15,006 nucleotides of DNA from Clostridiales bacterium (GCA_009778415.1 WRJV01000314.1:1-15006); one strand, 5' to 3'; shown: positions 6,646 to 14,909, numbered from the stretch's first letter. Notes: generated by a model not told the origin, from the letters alone. Numbers and translations: made by a program.

Positions 6646-6709
6646 TTAGTAACTTACGGACTAAGATCGTGAACAAGAAACAAGAATTAATGTGTCCGTA
6701 AGTTACTAA
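6646..6709 (-). repeat. Palindromic repeat element, copy 2 (inverted relative to copy 1)
   Basis: TTAGTAACTTACGGAC (6646-6661) is the exact reverse complement of 6694-6709, enclosing 32 bases. On the minus strand its interior aligns with copy 1 at 1314-1376. It fills most of the gap between aguA1 and the amidohydrolase gene. The right arm overlaps the GC-rich hairpin at 6706-6731, so only one of the two can be fully paired at a time. Confidence 0.85.
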
Positions 6710-6737
6710 CGCGGGCGGTAGCCCGCGTTAGAGTTTT
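6706..6737 (+). terminator. Terminator-like GC hairpin between aguA1 and the amidohydrolase gene
   Basis: CTAACGCGGGC and GCCCGCGTTAG form a perfect 11-bp stem with the loop GGTA, followed by AGTTTTCG. The T run has only four bases, so partial termination is more likely than a full stop. The core GCGGGC/GCCCGC hairpin also starts the 86-bp repeat, so it may belong to the repeat family. Confidence 0.45.
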
Positions 6738-6768
6738 CGAGAGGATTAACGAAACGAGGAGGTTAGAA

Positions 6769-9057
6769 ATGAGAAAGGTATTATCAATTATTGTAGCACT
6801 CGCGCTGTTATTTGCTTTTACTATGCCGATAGCTTCCGCTTCTGGCGTAGCCACAGTTGACAAGAAGGTCTTCGACAGCTATGGCAAAGACTATACAGCG
6901 AACAACGCGGTTACGCGGGTAACGGACTATGTGACGCTCCGAACCGACGCCAAGGATGGCTGGTTTGTCGAAGTTTGCGATGCGTTTGTCGGAACCGTCG
7001 AAATTGCGTACAAGGTAGGCAGTTCTTACTACACCGAGGTTATTGAATTTGACGGTACGAAGACCGTGTATCGTTTTGGCGACGGCAGCGGCAAGAACGG
7101 CGTCAACAGCGTCAAGTTCGGCAAGACAGTGGTCATGAACCCGGCAGCCGACTTGGTTCTCTATAACGGCGTTGTTCAGACGATGGACGACAACCGTTCA
7201 TTCGCTACAGCAGTTGCGGTATCAGGCGACAAAATCGTTTACGTCGGCAACGACGTCTCCGCGACGTTGTTCATAGGCGAGGGCACACAAGTCAGGAACC
7301 TTGCCGGGCAGATGGTGCTGCCGGGGTTCATCGACAGCCATGGCCACGCGCCGGGCATGTACGCCAGCAACGTTCCTTCGCTTTTCTATGTTGAGCCAAC
7401 GCTGGCAGCGGTGACCGAGCATATTCAGAACTACATATATGCGAACCCCAATGCAACCGGCTACTGGTTCAATCATCTGAACGTCTCGATTTTCGCGGAT
7501 TACAAAGCGGGGTTCCCTGACAAAGAGTGGCTGGACCAATTCGATACCGGCGCGACCGCGAAGCCCATATTCTGCCAGGACATAGCTTGGCATTCATGGG
7601 TCGTGAACTCTAAGGCGATGGAACGCGCAAACGAGGTGAGGGCAAACGACATAACACAGAACATGCCTCGCACGAGCGGTTATTACGCCCATCTGGACGC
7701 AGACGGCTGGCCGACTGGTTACTTCGTGGACGGCATGACGATCGGCCTTGGTTACATAAAGGACGGCAACAGCCGAAACCCCAGCGTAACCGGAATCAGG
7801 AACAACGCAAACCAGGCCTACACAGTTGACCTGACCTACAACACTCAGTCGTATTTCAATACTGCGTGGTTTAATTATCAGAAAGAGGCAAACAGCTACG
7901 GCATCACCGGCTTTTCTGACGCATCAGGAAACTGGCTCCGCGTCGGCACCGAATTCCGCGACTTTGTCAGGAACGGGACTCTAACGCTGCGGGTAAACAT
8001 ACCGAGCTTTATCGACCACGACTCTGCGTCAAACCACACGCGCACGGCTGCCCAATTGGTTAACACCGCGCTGACCAACACCGACGGCTGGGAAACGGGC
8101 GTCGCCAGAAAAAATACGCTCATTCAGCAGAACAACATGTCTGACTGGGTTTCCGCTACTGCGGTAAAACTCTACATCGACGGCGTCACCGAAGGCGGCA
8201 CTGCCTATATGCTCGAGCCCTACGCCGAAACCGCGAACCTCTATGAGCAGATTGCTGACCCGGATTACAGGGGGTACAGCATGTGGGGCGATCAAAAGAT
8301 CAAAGACATGGTCGCGCTGATTGACGCAGCCGGCTATGCAGTACACATGCATTGCCTCGGAGACGCTGCTGTGAAGCTGGCGGTTGAAGCGGTTATGGAG
8401 GCGCAGGACGCAAATGGCACCAAGGGCCAGATACGCCACATCATTGCCCATGCCCCCTATGTGGATGCATCCGACATGGACAACATACGCGAATACGGGA
8501 TCATAGTGAACCTCCAGCCGATTTGGATGTTCAGCAACCCGTGGTTCTCGCCGCTGGAACTGAAGACGCTTGGGCAAGAACGCGTAGACAGGGTCTACCC
8601 GATAAAAGACATGGTTGAAAAAGGGATCATCATGACCGCTTCATCGGATTACGACGTTTCCCTCGATTTCGCGCCGCTTTCCGGCATTGAAGTCGGCATG
8701 ACCAGGACAAGCCCTTATTCGGACACGCCCTACACCATCCCTGAAGCGCTGTTTAACCTTGCCGGTTTCTCAGAGCGCGTGGTCAGGCCCGCCGCGCTCT
8801 TCGGAAGCCAGGACGACCCCAAGACGACCCACGGCGCGTCGCAAGCAGTAAGCCTGATGAGCATGCTAGAAATGTATACGAGAAACGGCGCCTACCAGAT
8901 GTGCCAAGAGGATAAATTCGGTACGCTGGAAGCCGGCAAATTCGCAGACCTGGTAATACTCGAAAAAGACTTGTTCAAAGTCGCCCCCAAAGACATTTCC
9001 GAGGTGAAAGTCATGGCTACTATGGTGGGCGGAAAATTTGTATTCGAAAACCAGTGA
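6769..9057 (+). CDS. Secreted metal-dependent amidohydrolase (YtcJ-like, amidohydrolase 3 family)
   Basis: 762 residues; ATG 6769 has GGAGG six bases upstream. Residues 1-25 are a signal peptide (MRKV, hydrophobic core, ASA before SG). Residues about 26-125 form an extra N-terminal domain not usual in this family; its GWFVEV and YYTEVIEFDG segments look like beta strands. The amidohydrolase part begins near 128 (ADLVLYNGVVQTMDD). Metal-site motifs are PGFIDSHGH (His191, His193), VKLYIDG (Lys467), VHMHCLGD (His526, His528), RHIIAHAPYV (His557, His561) and SSDYD (Asp627). It ends with LEAGKFADLVILEKD. The family cleaves amide, imide or cyclic C-N bonds, and the substrate is unknown. Its place between aguA1 and a permease suggests it acts outside the membrane on a compound whose product the permease takes up. 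No sorting signal or lipobox cysteine is seen. Confidence 0.83.
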   Translation: MRKVLSIIVALALLFAFTMPIASASGVATVDKKVFDSYGKDYTANNAVTRVTDYVTLRTDAKDGWFVEVCDAFVGTVEIAYKVGSSYYTEVIEFDGTKTVYRFGDGSGKNGVNSVKFGKTVVMNPAADLVLYNGVVQTMDDNRSFATAVAVSGDKIVYVGNDVSATLFIGEGTQVRNLAGQMVLPGFIDSHGHAPGMYASNVPSLFYVEPTLAAVTEHIQNYIYANPNATGYWFNHLNVSIFADYKAGFPDKEWLDQFDTGATAKPIFCQDIAWHSWVVNSKAMERANEVRANDITQNMPRTSGYYAHLDADGWPTGYFVDGMTIGLGYIKDGNSRNPSVTGIRNNANQAYTVDLTYNTQSYFNTAWFNYQKEANSYGITGFSDASGNWLRVGTEFRDFVRNGTLTLRVNIPSFIDHDSASNHTRTAAQLVNTALTNTDGWETGVARKNTLIQQNNMSDWVSATAVKLYIDGVTEGGTAYMLEPYAETANLYEQIADPDYRGYSMWGDQKIKDMVALIDAAGYAVHMHCLGDAAVKLAVEAVMEAQDANGTKGQIRHIIAHAPYVDASDMDNIREYGIIVNLQPIWMFSNPWFSPLELKTLGQERVDRVYPIKDMVEKGIIMTASSDYDVSLDFAPLSGIEVGMTRTSPYSDTPYTIPEALFNLAGFSERVVRPAALFGSQDDPKTTHGASQAVSLMSMLEMYTRNGAYQMCQEDKFGTLEAGKFADLVILEKDLFKVAPKDISEVKVMATMVGGKFVFENQ

Positions 9058-9140
9058 GCGCTTTTCACCTTGGGCGCACCTGAAAAATAAGATAAGCCTC
9101 GAAAACTCGTCGATATGAAACAGACACCCAGGCACGCTCC

Positions 9141-9192
9141 GGCTTGGGGCTTGCGGCTTGGGGCTTGCGGCTTCTGCCGCAGGCTCCAAGCC
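9141..9192 (+). repeat. 14-bp tandem repeat forming a long hairpin
   Basis: The unit GGCTTGGGGCTTGC occurs twice in exact tandem (9141-9168), followed by a partial third GGCTT. The second copy plus GGC (9155-9171) pairs with 9176-9192 through 17 positions, two of them G-U, around the loop TTCT. No T tract follows on either strand. It lies 38 bases before the permease start. It may stabilise or process the mRNA between the amidohydrolase and permease genes. Confidence 0.65.
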
Positions 9193-9230
9193 CTGCTGGA
9201 AAAAACCAATGACAAAAGGAGGTGAAAAAA

Positions 9231-10781
9231 ATGGAAGAAAAAAAAGTGTTGAAAAAACACAAATTAGGCGTGTTTGCCGTTGCAGGGACAATCTACACTT
9301 TCTGCTGCGCAGGCGCCTACGGCATTGAAGACATGATACCTTACGGCGGGCCCGGCATGACAATACTGGCGCTTTGCGTCTTGCCCTTTATCTGGGCTTA
9401 CCCGCAGGCGCTGGTGTGCGCTGAACTCGGGTCGGCTATCCCGGAAGAAGGCGGCATCTACAAATGGATTCAAAGAGCGTTCGGTGAATTCTGGGGCTTT
9501 CTCGGAGGCTACTGGCTCATCTTGGTTAATTACCTGTTCGTTCCGACTCTGGTTCTGATGGGCGGAGATTACATGGGGACTTATTTCGGATGGCCGCAGG
9601 CCGGCATCGTCGTATACAAAATACTCATTATCCTTGTGTTCGGCTACATCAACTGGCGCGGCCTCAAGGACGTCGCAATACTCAGCACCATTATGGCAAT
9701 CATAATATTTATCGCATTTATGTGCATCATCGTAATCGGTTTTTCAAAATGGCAGTACAACCCGGTCGAACCGTTCGTTCCGGAAGGCCAAGGCGTCATG
9801 ATGAGCGCAAGCTACGCGTTCGCAATAGGCATGTGGATGTACGCCGGCTACACTCAGATGGGAAACGTGGCGGGCGAACTCGAAAACCCGCAGGTCATAC
9901 CAAAGGCGCTGATGGTAGCCATGCCCGTTATTATACTTACATATATCCCCACAACCGTCGCCGGGCTTGCTTCGTACGGGCATTGGGAAGAATGGGGAAC
10001 CGACGGGGTGTCCTGGATCCAGATTGCCGGCCAAGGGGGGCCCGTTTGGGGCGCAATCTTTGTCGGCGTTGGCTTCCTTGGGTTGATTTCAATCTTCAAT
10101 TCTTACCTAGGGACATCCGCCCGGACGATCTTCGTTATGGCCGAGGACAACCTCGCCCCGAAAATATTCAGGCAGTACAATAAAAAAACCGGCGTGCCGG
10201 AAGTCGCGCTGCTTTCCATTGTCGTGGTCAGCGTTATCCTCAGTATGTTTGAGTTTTCATTTATCGCGACTCTCACGGTGACGGTAGGGTTCCTGGAAAA
10301 AGGCGCTTTTATGGCCGCCGCCATCTATTTGCGGCACAAGGAGCCAGACATGCCAAGACCCTTTAAAGTCGGCATGTCGAACAGTTTGTTTACAGCGATG
10401 TGCGTCATGTTTTTGTGCGTTGAAGTACTGTTCCTGTACTTGAACGGCACAGACTATTTCTTCTTCGGCGCTTTGGCTGCTGCAACAGGCCCGCTGGTTT
10501 ACTGGCTTTCCAAAAAGTCGATCGGAGGAGGGCATCTGCTGGCCCGAAAGGATTTAAAACCTTTCTCCATTTTGTTCGCCATCATCGCGCTGATTGCCGC
10601 CGGCGGGTTTTTCTTCTTCCCGTTTTATGACGACCCGTCCTATTTTGAGTGGCGGTACGGTTCAGAGAGCGTTTTGGGTACGCTGGTCACCTGCATCGGG
10701 ATTCTCGCTGCCGTCAGCGCAGTCCTCGCGGTCGTGTTTTACACGGTATCAAAAAACAGAAATGAGGTGAGCGAAGCATGA
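9231..10781 (+). CDS. APC-superfamily amino acid/polyamine permease, copy 1
   Basis: 516 residues and about 12 hydrophobic membrane segments, typical of the APC superfamily. ATG 9231 is preferred over an in-frame GTG at 9222, because AAAGGAGGTGA (9214-9224) is the ribosome site and includes that GTG. TM1 carries CAGAYGIEDM, the unwound-helix motif where APC transporters bind substrate; CAELGSAIPEEGGIYKW, also a family hallmark, follows TM2. PRPFKV precedes the last segments. The C-terminus is cytoplasmic and basic. Its stop overlaps the carbamoyltransferase start by four bases (ATGA), so the two are translationally coupled. This supports a role as agmatine importer or agmatine/putrescine exchanger (AguD-like), though the substrate cannot be read from sequence. 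Confidence 0.83.
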   Translation: MEEKKVLKKHKLGVFAVAGTIYTFCCAGAYGIEDMIPYGGPGMTILALCVLPFIWAYPQALVCAELGSAIPEEGGIYKWIQRAFGEFWGFLGGYWLILVNYLFVPTLVLMGGDYMGTYFGWPQAGIVVYKILIILVFGYINWRGLKDVAILSTIMAIIIFIAFMCIIVIGFSKWQYNPVEPFVPEGQGVMMSASYAFAIGMWMYAGYTQMGNVAGELENPQVIPKALMVAMPVIILTYIPTTVAGLASYGHWEEWGTDGVSWIQIAGQGGPVWGAIFVGVGFLGLISIFNSYLGTSARTIFVMAEDNLAPKIFRQYNKKTGVPEVALLSIVVVSVILSMFEFSFIATLTVTVGFLEKGAFMAAAIYLRHKEPDMPRPFKVGMSNSLFTAMCVMFLCVEVLFLYLNGTDYFFFGALAAATGPLVYWLSKKSIGGGHLLARKDLKPFSILFAIIALIAAGGFFFFPFYDDPSYFEWRYGSESVLGTLVTCIGILAAVSAVLAVVFYTVSKNRNEVSEA

Positions 10782-11833
10782 ACAATCAAATTCAACGGCA
10801 CTGTGGCAAGGTAAGACACTTTCTTGACACGATGGACTTCTCAAAAGAAGACCTCCTTAACATCTTTGAACTGGCGGATCTCCTGAAAAAAGCGGATTAC
10901 GATGGCTCGGTGCCTCCGCTCCTAAAAGGCGCTACGCTGGCGATGATTTTTGACGACCCGTCCACGCGGACGCGGGTCTCCTTTGAAACGGCTATGACGG
11001 ATTTGGGCGGGCACGCCATTTCGCTGAAACCGGGCGAAATCCATTTCGGAAGCCACGAAGCGATTCAGGACACTGCCCGGGTCCTCTCAAGCATGTGCCA
11101 CGGCATCATGATAAGGACCATGGATTTTAAGTTAATTGAAACGCTGGCAAGCTACTCCACAGTCCCCATATTCAACGCCATGTCCGATTACAACCACCCG
11201 ACGCAGGGCATCGCGGATTTCATGACTATGCGCGAACACTTGCCGGAGGGGAAGAAATTCGACGACATTCATGTGGTTTTTGTGGGCGACTCTTCCGAAT
11301 ACGGCATCATCTCGATCGAAACCGGGCATATGTGCGCGGCTCTCGGGCTGCGCTACACGATCGCCTCTCCGCCGAAGTACTCGCTGTCGGAAAAGGAACA
11401 GGAGAATATCAGGAACAAAATGAAGGAAAGCGGAGGTTCCCTGACTGTAACCGACGATGTGGACAACGCCATAAAAGACGCCGACTTCATCGTGCCTGAC
11501 GTCTGGACCTACTACGGATATGAAGACCAGGAAGCGGAACGGCTTGCCGCTTTTTCTCCCAAATACCAGATCAACATGGAACTGCTTTCGCGCACGCCGG
11601 ACCACTGCAAGGCCCTGCATTGCCTTCCTGCGAAAAGAAACGTTGAAATTACAAGCGAAGTTATGGATCACCCCACTAGGTCGATTGTTTTTCAGGAAGC
11701 GGAAAACCGGCTGCACGCCCAGAGGGGGCTGCTTGCATGGTTTTTGCATCATCGCTTGCGGGTGCCCGATCAAGAAAAAGTGCGCGACTATGAAAACAAA
11801 GCCAAAAGCATACTAAAACGGTACAAGCCGTAG
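10778..11833 (+). CDS. ptcA: Putrescine carbamoyltransferase
   Basis: 351 residues; ATG 10778 overlaps the permease stop and has GAGGTGA eight bases upstream. It catalyses phosphorolysis of N-carbamoylputrescine to putrescine and carbamoyl phosphate. Carbamoyl-phosphate-binding motifs are STRTR (62-66), NHPTQ (139-143) and HCLPA (281-285). Putrescine rather than ornithine specificity is indicated by PGEIHFGSHEAIQDTARVLS, MSDYNHPTQ, the YGYEDQEAERLAAFSPKYQ segment, and a C-terminal helical extension after residue 325. All of these follow the E. faecalis enzyme, and the ornithine-type SMG loop is absent. Agmatine deiminase genes lie on both sides of the permease/ptcA pair. No carbamate kinase follows. 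Confidence 0.88.
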   Translation: MNNQIQRHCGKVRHFLDTMDFSKEDLLNIFELADLLKKADYDGSVPPLLKGATLAMIFDDPSTRTRVSFETAMTDLGGHAISLKPGEIHFGSHEAIQDTARVLSSMCHGIMIRTMDFKLIETLASYSTVPIFNAMSDYNHPTQGIADFMTMREHLPEGKKFDDIHVVFVGDSSEYGIISIETGHMCAALGLRYTIASPPKYSLSEKEQENIRNKMKESGGSLTVTDDVDNAIKDADFIVPDVWTYYGYEDQEAERLAAFSPKYQINMELLSRTPDHCKALHCLPAKRNVEITSEVMDHPTRSIVFQEAENRLHAQRGLLAWFLHHRLRVPDQEKVRDYENKAKSILKRYKP

Positions 11834-11859
11834 AATTGTTGAAAGGAAGTGAGTAAACT

Positions 11860-12906
11860 ATGAAGTACCGGATACCGGCAGAATGGGAACCTCATGAAGG
11901 GACCTGGCTGCAATGGCCGCACAACGGGACCATACTGCCTGACTACAGCGAGGGCCGCGATTACAGGGAACAGGTCGAAGGAATCTGGATTCAAATGACG
12001 AAAGAACTGCATATTGGCGAAAACGTCCACATCATCGTCGACAACAACGCAGAAAAAGATCACGTCACCGAAAAATTGTCTGAGGAGAACATAGATTTTA
12101 ACAGAGTTGATTTTCTGGTGAAGCGGATCGATGACGTGTGGGTGCGCGACAACGGGCCTATATTCGTCTGGGACGACCAGGGCAACCAGGTCATCACTGA
12201 TTGGAGTTTCAACGGATGGGGTGGGCGCATGCCGCACGAGTTCGACGCCCAAGTGTCTGCTTATATCAGCGAGCACACGAACCTGCTGCGGGTGGTGCCG
12301 GGAATCCGCTTGGAAGGCGGCGGCATCGAGGTCGATGGCAGAGGGTCGTTCATGGCAGCCAAGACATCGATCATCAACGACAACCGCAACCCCGGAAAGA
12401 GCCAGGCAGAAATAGAAGCCGAGATCGCGAAGTATTTCGGCGTGACAAATTTTGTGTGGATAACTGGGCTATCGGGGGACGACCCCGGCGGGGAAATGAC
12501 CGATTTCCATATCGACGGGGCTGCGCGGTTTACCGGCAGCAACACTATCCTGTATGAAGCGGACCCCTACGGCGAATCCGAGCCACATATGCTAAAAACC
12601 TACGACATGCATTACAACGAGCTCCGAAACTGCCGTGACATCGACGGGAACCCGTTCAGGCTCGTCCCTGTCCCGCTCACGCGGCTAAACGTTAAGGGCC
12701 TTGACTACAAAGGGTCGTACTTGAACTACTACATAGGAAACGAGGTGGTCCTCGTCCCGACCTATGGGGACGAGAACGACGCAGTCGGGCTGCAAATCAT
12801 AGAGGGCCAGTTCCCGGGCCGCAGAATAGCCGGGATAGATGTTTGCCCGCTGTTCCCATACGGCGGCATGATTCACTGCGTTACCCAGCAGCAGCTACGG
12901 AGGTGA
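11860..12906 (+). CDS. aguA: Agmatine deiminase family protein, copy 2
   Basis: 348 residues; ATG 11860 follows AAAGGAAGTGAG, 26 bases after ptcA. It keeps the same motif set as the first copy: IPAEWEPHEGTWLQWPH, DDVWVRDNGP, EGGGIEVDGRG, NDNRNPG, FHIDGAARF with His217 and Asp219, and GGMIHCVTQQQ with Cys340. It differs in a longer loop after the N-terminal WPH (NGTILPDYSEGRDYREQ), a GDDPGGEMTD insertion before the histidine motif, and a shorter segment near LNVKGLDYKGSY. The copies are clearly paralogous but well diverged, so this is not a recent duplication; they may differ in substrate or affinity. Its end carries the GGAGGTGA ribosome site of the next gene, four bases of spacing away, suggesting coupled translation. 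Confidence 0.87.
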   Translation: MKYRIPAEWEPHEGTWLQWPHNGTILPDYSEGRDYREQVEGIWIQMTKELHIGENVHIIVDNNAEKDHVTEKLSEENIDFNRVDFLVKRIDDVWVRDNGPIFVWDDQGNQVITDWSFNGWGGRMPHEFDAQVSAYISEHTNLLRVVPGIRLEGGGIEVDGRGSFMAAKTSIINDNRNPGKSQAEIEAEIAKYFGVTNFVWITGLSGDDPGGEMTDFHIDGAARFTGSNTILYEADPYGESEPHMLKTYDMHYNELRNCRDIDGNPFRLVPVPLTRLNVKGLDYKGSYLNYYIGNEVVLVPTYGDENDAVGLQIIEGQFPGRRIAGIDVCPLFPYGGMIHCVTQQQLRR

Positions 12907-12910
12907 TGAA

Positions 12911-14467
12911 ATGGCTGAACTAGAAAACATGGAAGGGTTAAAAAAACAGAAAGTAGGCGTTCTGGGCATTGTCGGGATTATTTACACGATGTGCTGCGCG
13001 GGCGCTTACGGCGTGGAAGAAATGATATCGCTCTCCGGGCCTGGGATGACAGTGCTCGCGCTGTGCGTCCTGCCGTTCATTTGGGCGTACCCGCAGGCGA
13101 TCGCCTGCGCGGAGCTGGGGTCTGCCATACCTGAAGAAGGCGGTTGTTACGTCTGGATGCAACGGGCATTCGGTGAATTCTGGGGTTTTCAGATGGGCTA
13201 CTGGATGATTATCATCAACTACCTCTTTGTCCCCACGATGATCGTTTTGGCCGGGAACTACGTCGGGACGCCTCTAGGCTGGTCCACAGCCGGCATTTTT
13301 GCTTTTAAAATGGCGCTGATCGCGATTTTTGGCTATGTCAACTGGCGTGGCGTCAAGGATGTCTCAGTTGTCAGCACAGCGATGTCGATCATCATATTCA
13401 TCGCTTTCCTAGGCATCATCGCTATCGGCCTTACACACTGGCAGTACAACCCGATTGAGCCGTTCGTCGCGGACGAAGACGCAGTCCTGATGAGCGCGGG
13501 CTACGCGTTTGTCATCGGCATGTGGATGTACGGCGGCTACTCGATGATCGGAAACGTGGCCGGCGAGCTGGAAAACCCGCAGGTCATACCAAAAGCGCTG
13601 ATGATCGCGATGCCTCTCATCATGTGTACGTACATCCCCTCGGTTGTCGCAGGCGTCGCCGCCGTCGGCCGTTGGGAAGAATGGGGGACAGACGGCGTAT
13701 CATGGGTGGACGTGGGCAACGCCGCCGCGCCGGTGTTTGGCGTGATATTTGTCGGCATAGCGGTTATCGGCCACATATCCATCTTCAACTCATACCTTGG
13801 AACGACGAGCAGGACGATTTTCGTCATGTCGATGGACAAACTCGCGCCGAAAGTGTTTTCAAGGTGCAGTAAAAAGACAGGCGTCCCTGATGTGGCTCTG
13901 CTGTCCATCATCATTGCCTGCATTATTTTCAGCACATTTGATTTCGCGGTAATCGTGATGCTTACTGTAGAAGCCTCTTTCCTTATGGTTGGCGGCATCA
14001 TGTTGTCAGTCCTGGTCTTAAGAAACAAAGAGCCGTATGCCGGCAGGCCCTTCAAGTCCGGCATGCCGAATTGGCTGTTCAACGCGATGTGCGTCATGGT
14101 CCTGGTCATTTGCGTCGTTTTCATGTACCTGAACGGTACGGACTACTTCCTGTTCGGCACGGCAATTGTCTTCTTCGGCCCGCTTTTGTACTGGCTGCTT
14201 AAAAAATCGTACCAGAGCAAGAAAGGGGCAAAAGCGATGAACCCCGGCGACAAAAAGAAAATATCGTTCCTGTTCTTCCTGGTGGCCGTGCTCTGCGCAG
14301 TCGGGTACCTGTTCCTGCCGTGGTACGACGATCCGGAGTGGTTCGAGGAAGTATACGGGATACCTGGCATCCTGCAGATGTATTTCAACGGAATCGGCAT
14401 CATAGCGATCGTATCCGCAATCCTCGGTGCGATTTTCTACGCGGTGCACAAAAAGGAAGCCGTTTGA
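12911..14467 (+). CDS. APC-superfamily amino acid/polyamine permease, copy 2
   Basis: 518 residues, about 12 membrane segments, closely parallel to the first permease along its full length: CAGAYGVEEM in TM1, CAELGSAIPEEGGCYVW, GNVAGELENPQVIPKAL, FNSYLGTTSRTIFVMSMD, GRPFKSGMPNWLFNAMCV. ATG 12911 uses the GGAGGTGA inside the end of aguA2. The pairing of each permease with one deiminase (permease 1 with aguA1, permease 2 with aguA2) suggests a duplicated transport/deimination pair. Likely substrates are agmatine, putrescine or a related guanidino compound. It is the last gene of the cluster, and a strong terminator follows 38 bases after the stop. Confidence 0.83.
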   Translation: MAELENMEGLKKQKVGVLGIVGIIYTMCCAGAYGVEEMISLSGPGMTVLALCVLPFIWAYPQAIACAELGSAIPEEGGCYVWMQRAFGEFWGFQMGYWMIIINYLFVPTMIVLAGNYVGTPLGWSTAGIFAFKMALIAIFGYVNWRGVKDVSVVSTAMSIIIFIAFLGIIAIGLTHWQYNPIEPFVADEDAVLMSAGYAFVIGMWMYGGYSMIGNVAGELENPQVIPKALMIAMPLIMCTYIPSVVAGVAAVGRWEEWGTDGVSWVDVGNAAAPVFGVIFVGIAVIGHISIFNSYLGTTSRTIFVMSMDKLAPKVFSRCSKKTGVPDVALLSIIIACIIFSTFDFAVIVMLTVEASFLMVGGIMLSVLVLRNKEPYAGRPFKSGMPNWLFNAMCVMVLVICVVFMYLNGTDYFLFGTAIVFFGPLLYWLLKKSYQSKKGAKAMNPGDKKKISFLFFLVAVLCAVGYLFLPWYDDPEWFEEVYGIPGILQMYFNGIGIIAIVSAILGAIFYAVHKKEAV

Positions 14468-14505
14468 GTCTGGCAGGCATTCCGAAACTAAGCCGCAATG
14501 TTTTG

Positions 14506-14540
14506 AAAACGCCAAGCGCATCATGCCGCTTGGCGTTTTT
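14506..14540 (+). terminator. Strong intrinsic terminator, probably bidirectional
   Basis: AAAACGCCAAGCG (14506-14518) pairs perfectly with CGCTTGGCGTTTT (14527-14539) around an 8-base loop, and the stem runs into five T. The A run on the left arm gives four T on the minus strand. It therefore can end both the agmatine cluster and the converging small gene at 14592-14873. Confidence 0.88.
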
Positions 14541-14591
14541 GGCGGTCTCAAGTTTTGAGCTTGTGTTTTTTGAATGCGTTGACCATGCTTT

Positions 14592-14873
14592 TTATGCTAA
14601 GGCAAACAATATTGAAGCTAACTGGCTCGGGGCGTACCCTTCTTTTGTGCCTGAGCGGCGGCTTTCGTGTTGATATTTTTCTACCGATTTGATTTTTCCC
14701 ATAGGCATTTTGAAATGATAGGTTGAAGTGCCGTCAAAATTGTCTTCAAGCACGTACAAAGCGTCCTCGGTCATTATCACATCGCATACAGCGTCAGGAT
14801 AAGTGTGGTCGGACGGAACCAATTTCGCTGTTATCCGGCTTAGTATCATTTTACCTTCAAACTGTTTCTTCAT
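14592..14873 (-). CDS. Small protein of unknown function, possibly C-terminally truncated
   Basis: 93 residues from ATG 14873, chosen because an AGGGGAAAGAAT stretch directly precedes it; a longer frame from 14939 would begin inside the repeat. The sequence is polar with beta-strand character: MKKQFEGKMILSRITAKLV, then DAVCDVIMTEDALYVLEDN and STYHFKMPMGKIKSVEKYQ. This pattern suggests a small PH-like or beta-barrel domain with a strand-rich N-terminus. It stops abruptly in a hydrophobic segment (LASILFALA). Another frame just past the stop encodes SIKSMVNAFKKHKLKT before TGA at 14548-14550, so the gene may have lost its middle. I do not recognise the family and assign no function. Confidence 0.55.
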   Translation of the reverse strand: MKKQFEGKMILSRITAKLVPSDHTYPDAVCDVIMTEDALYVLEDNFDGTSTYHFKMPMGKIKSVEKYQHESRRSGTKEGYAPSQLASILFALA

Positions 14874-14909
14874 ATTCTTTCCCCTAGCTCTCTCTATCTT
14901 GATACTGTT

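Noticed and set aside
8029..8577. Minus-strand open frame of 182 codons inside the amidohydrolase gene
   Set aside because: Antisense to conserved metal-site motifs and without start signals.
9141..9173. Possible CRISPR or minisatellite
   Set aside because: Only two full 14-base units without spacers; a hairpin-forming tandem duplication, not a CRISPR array.
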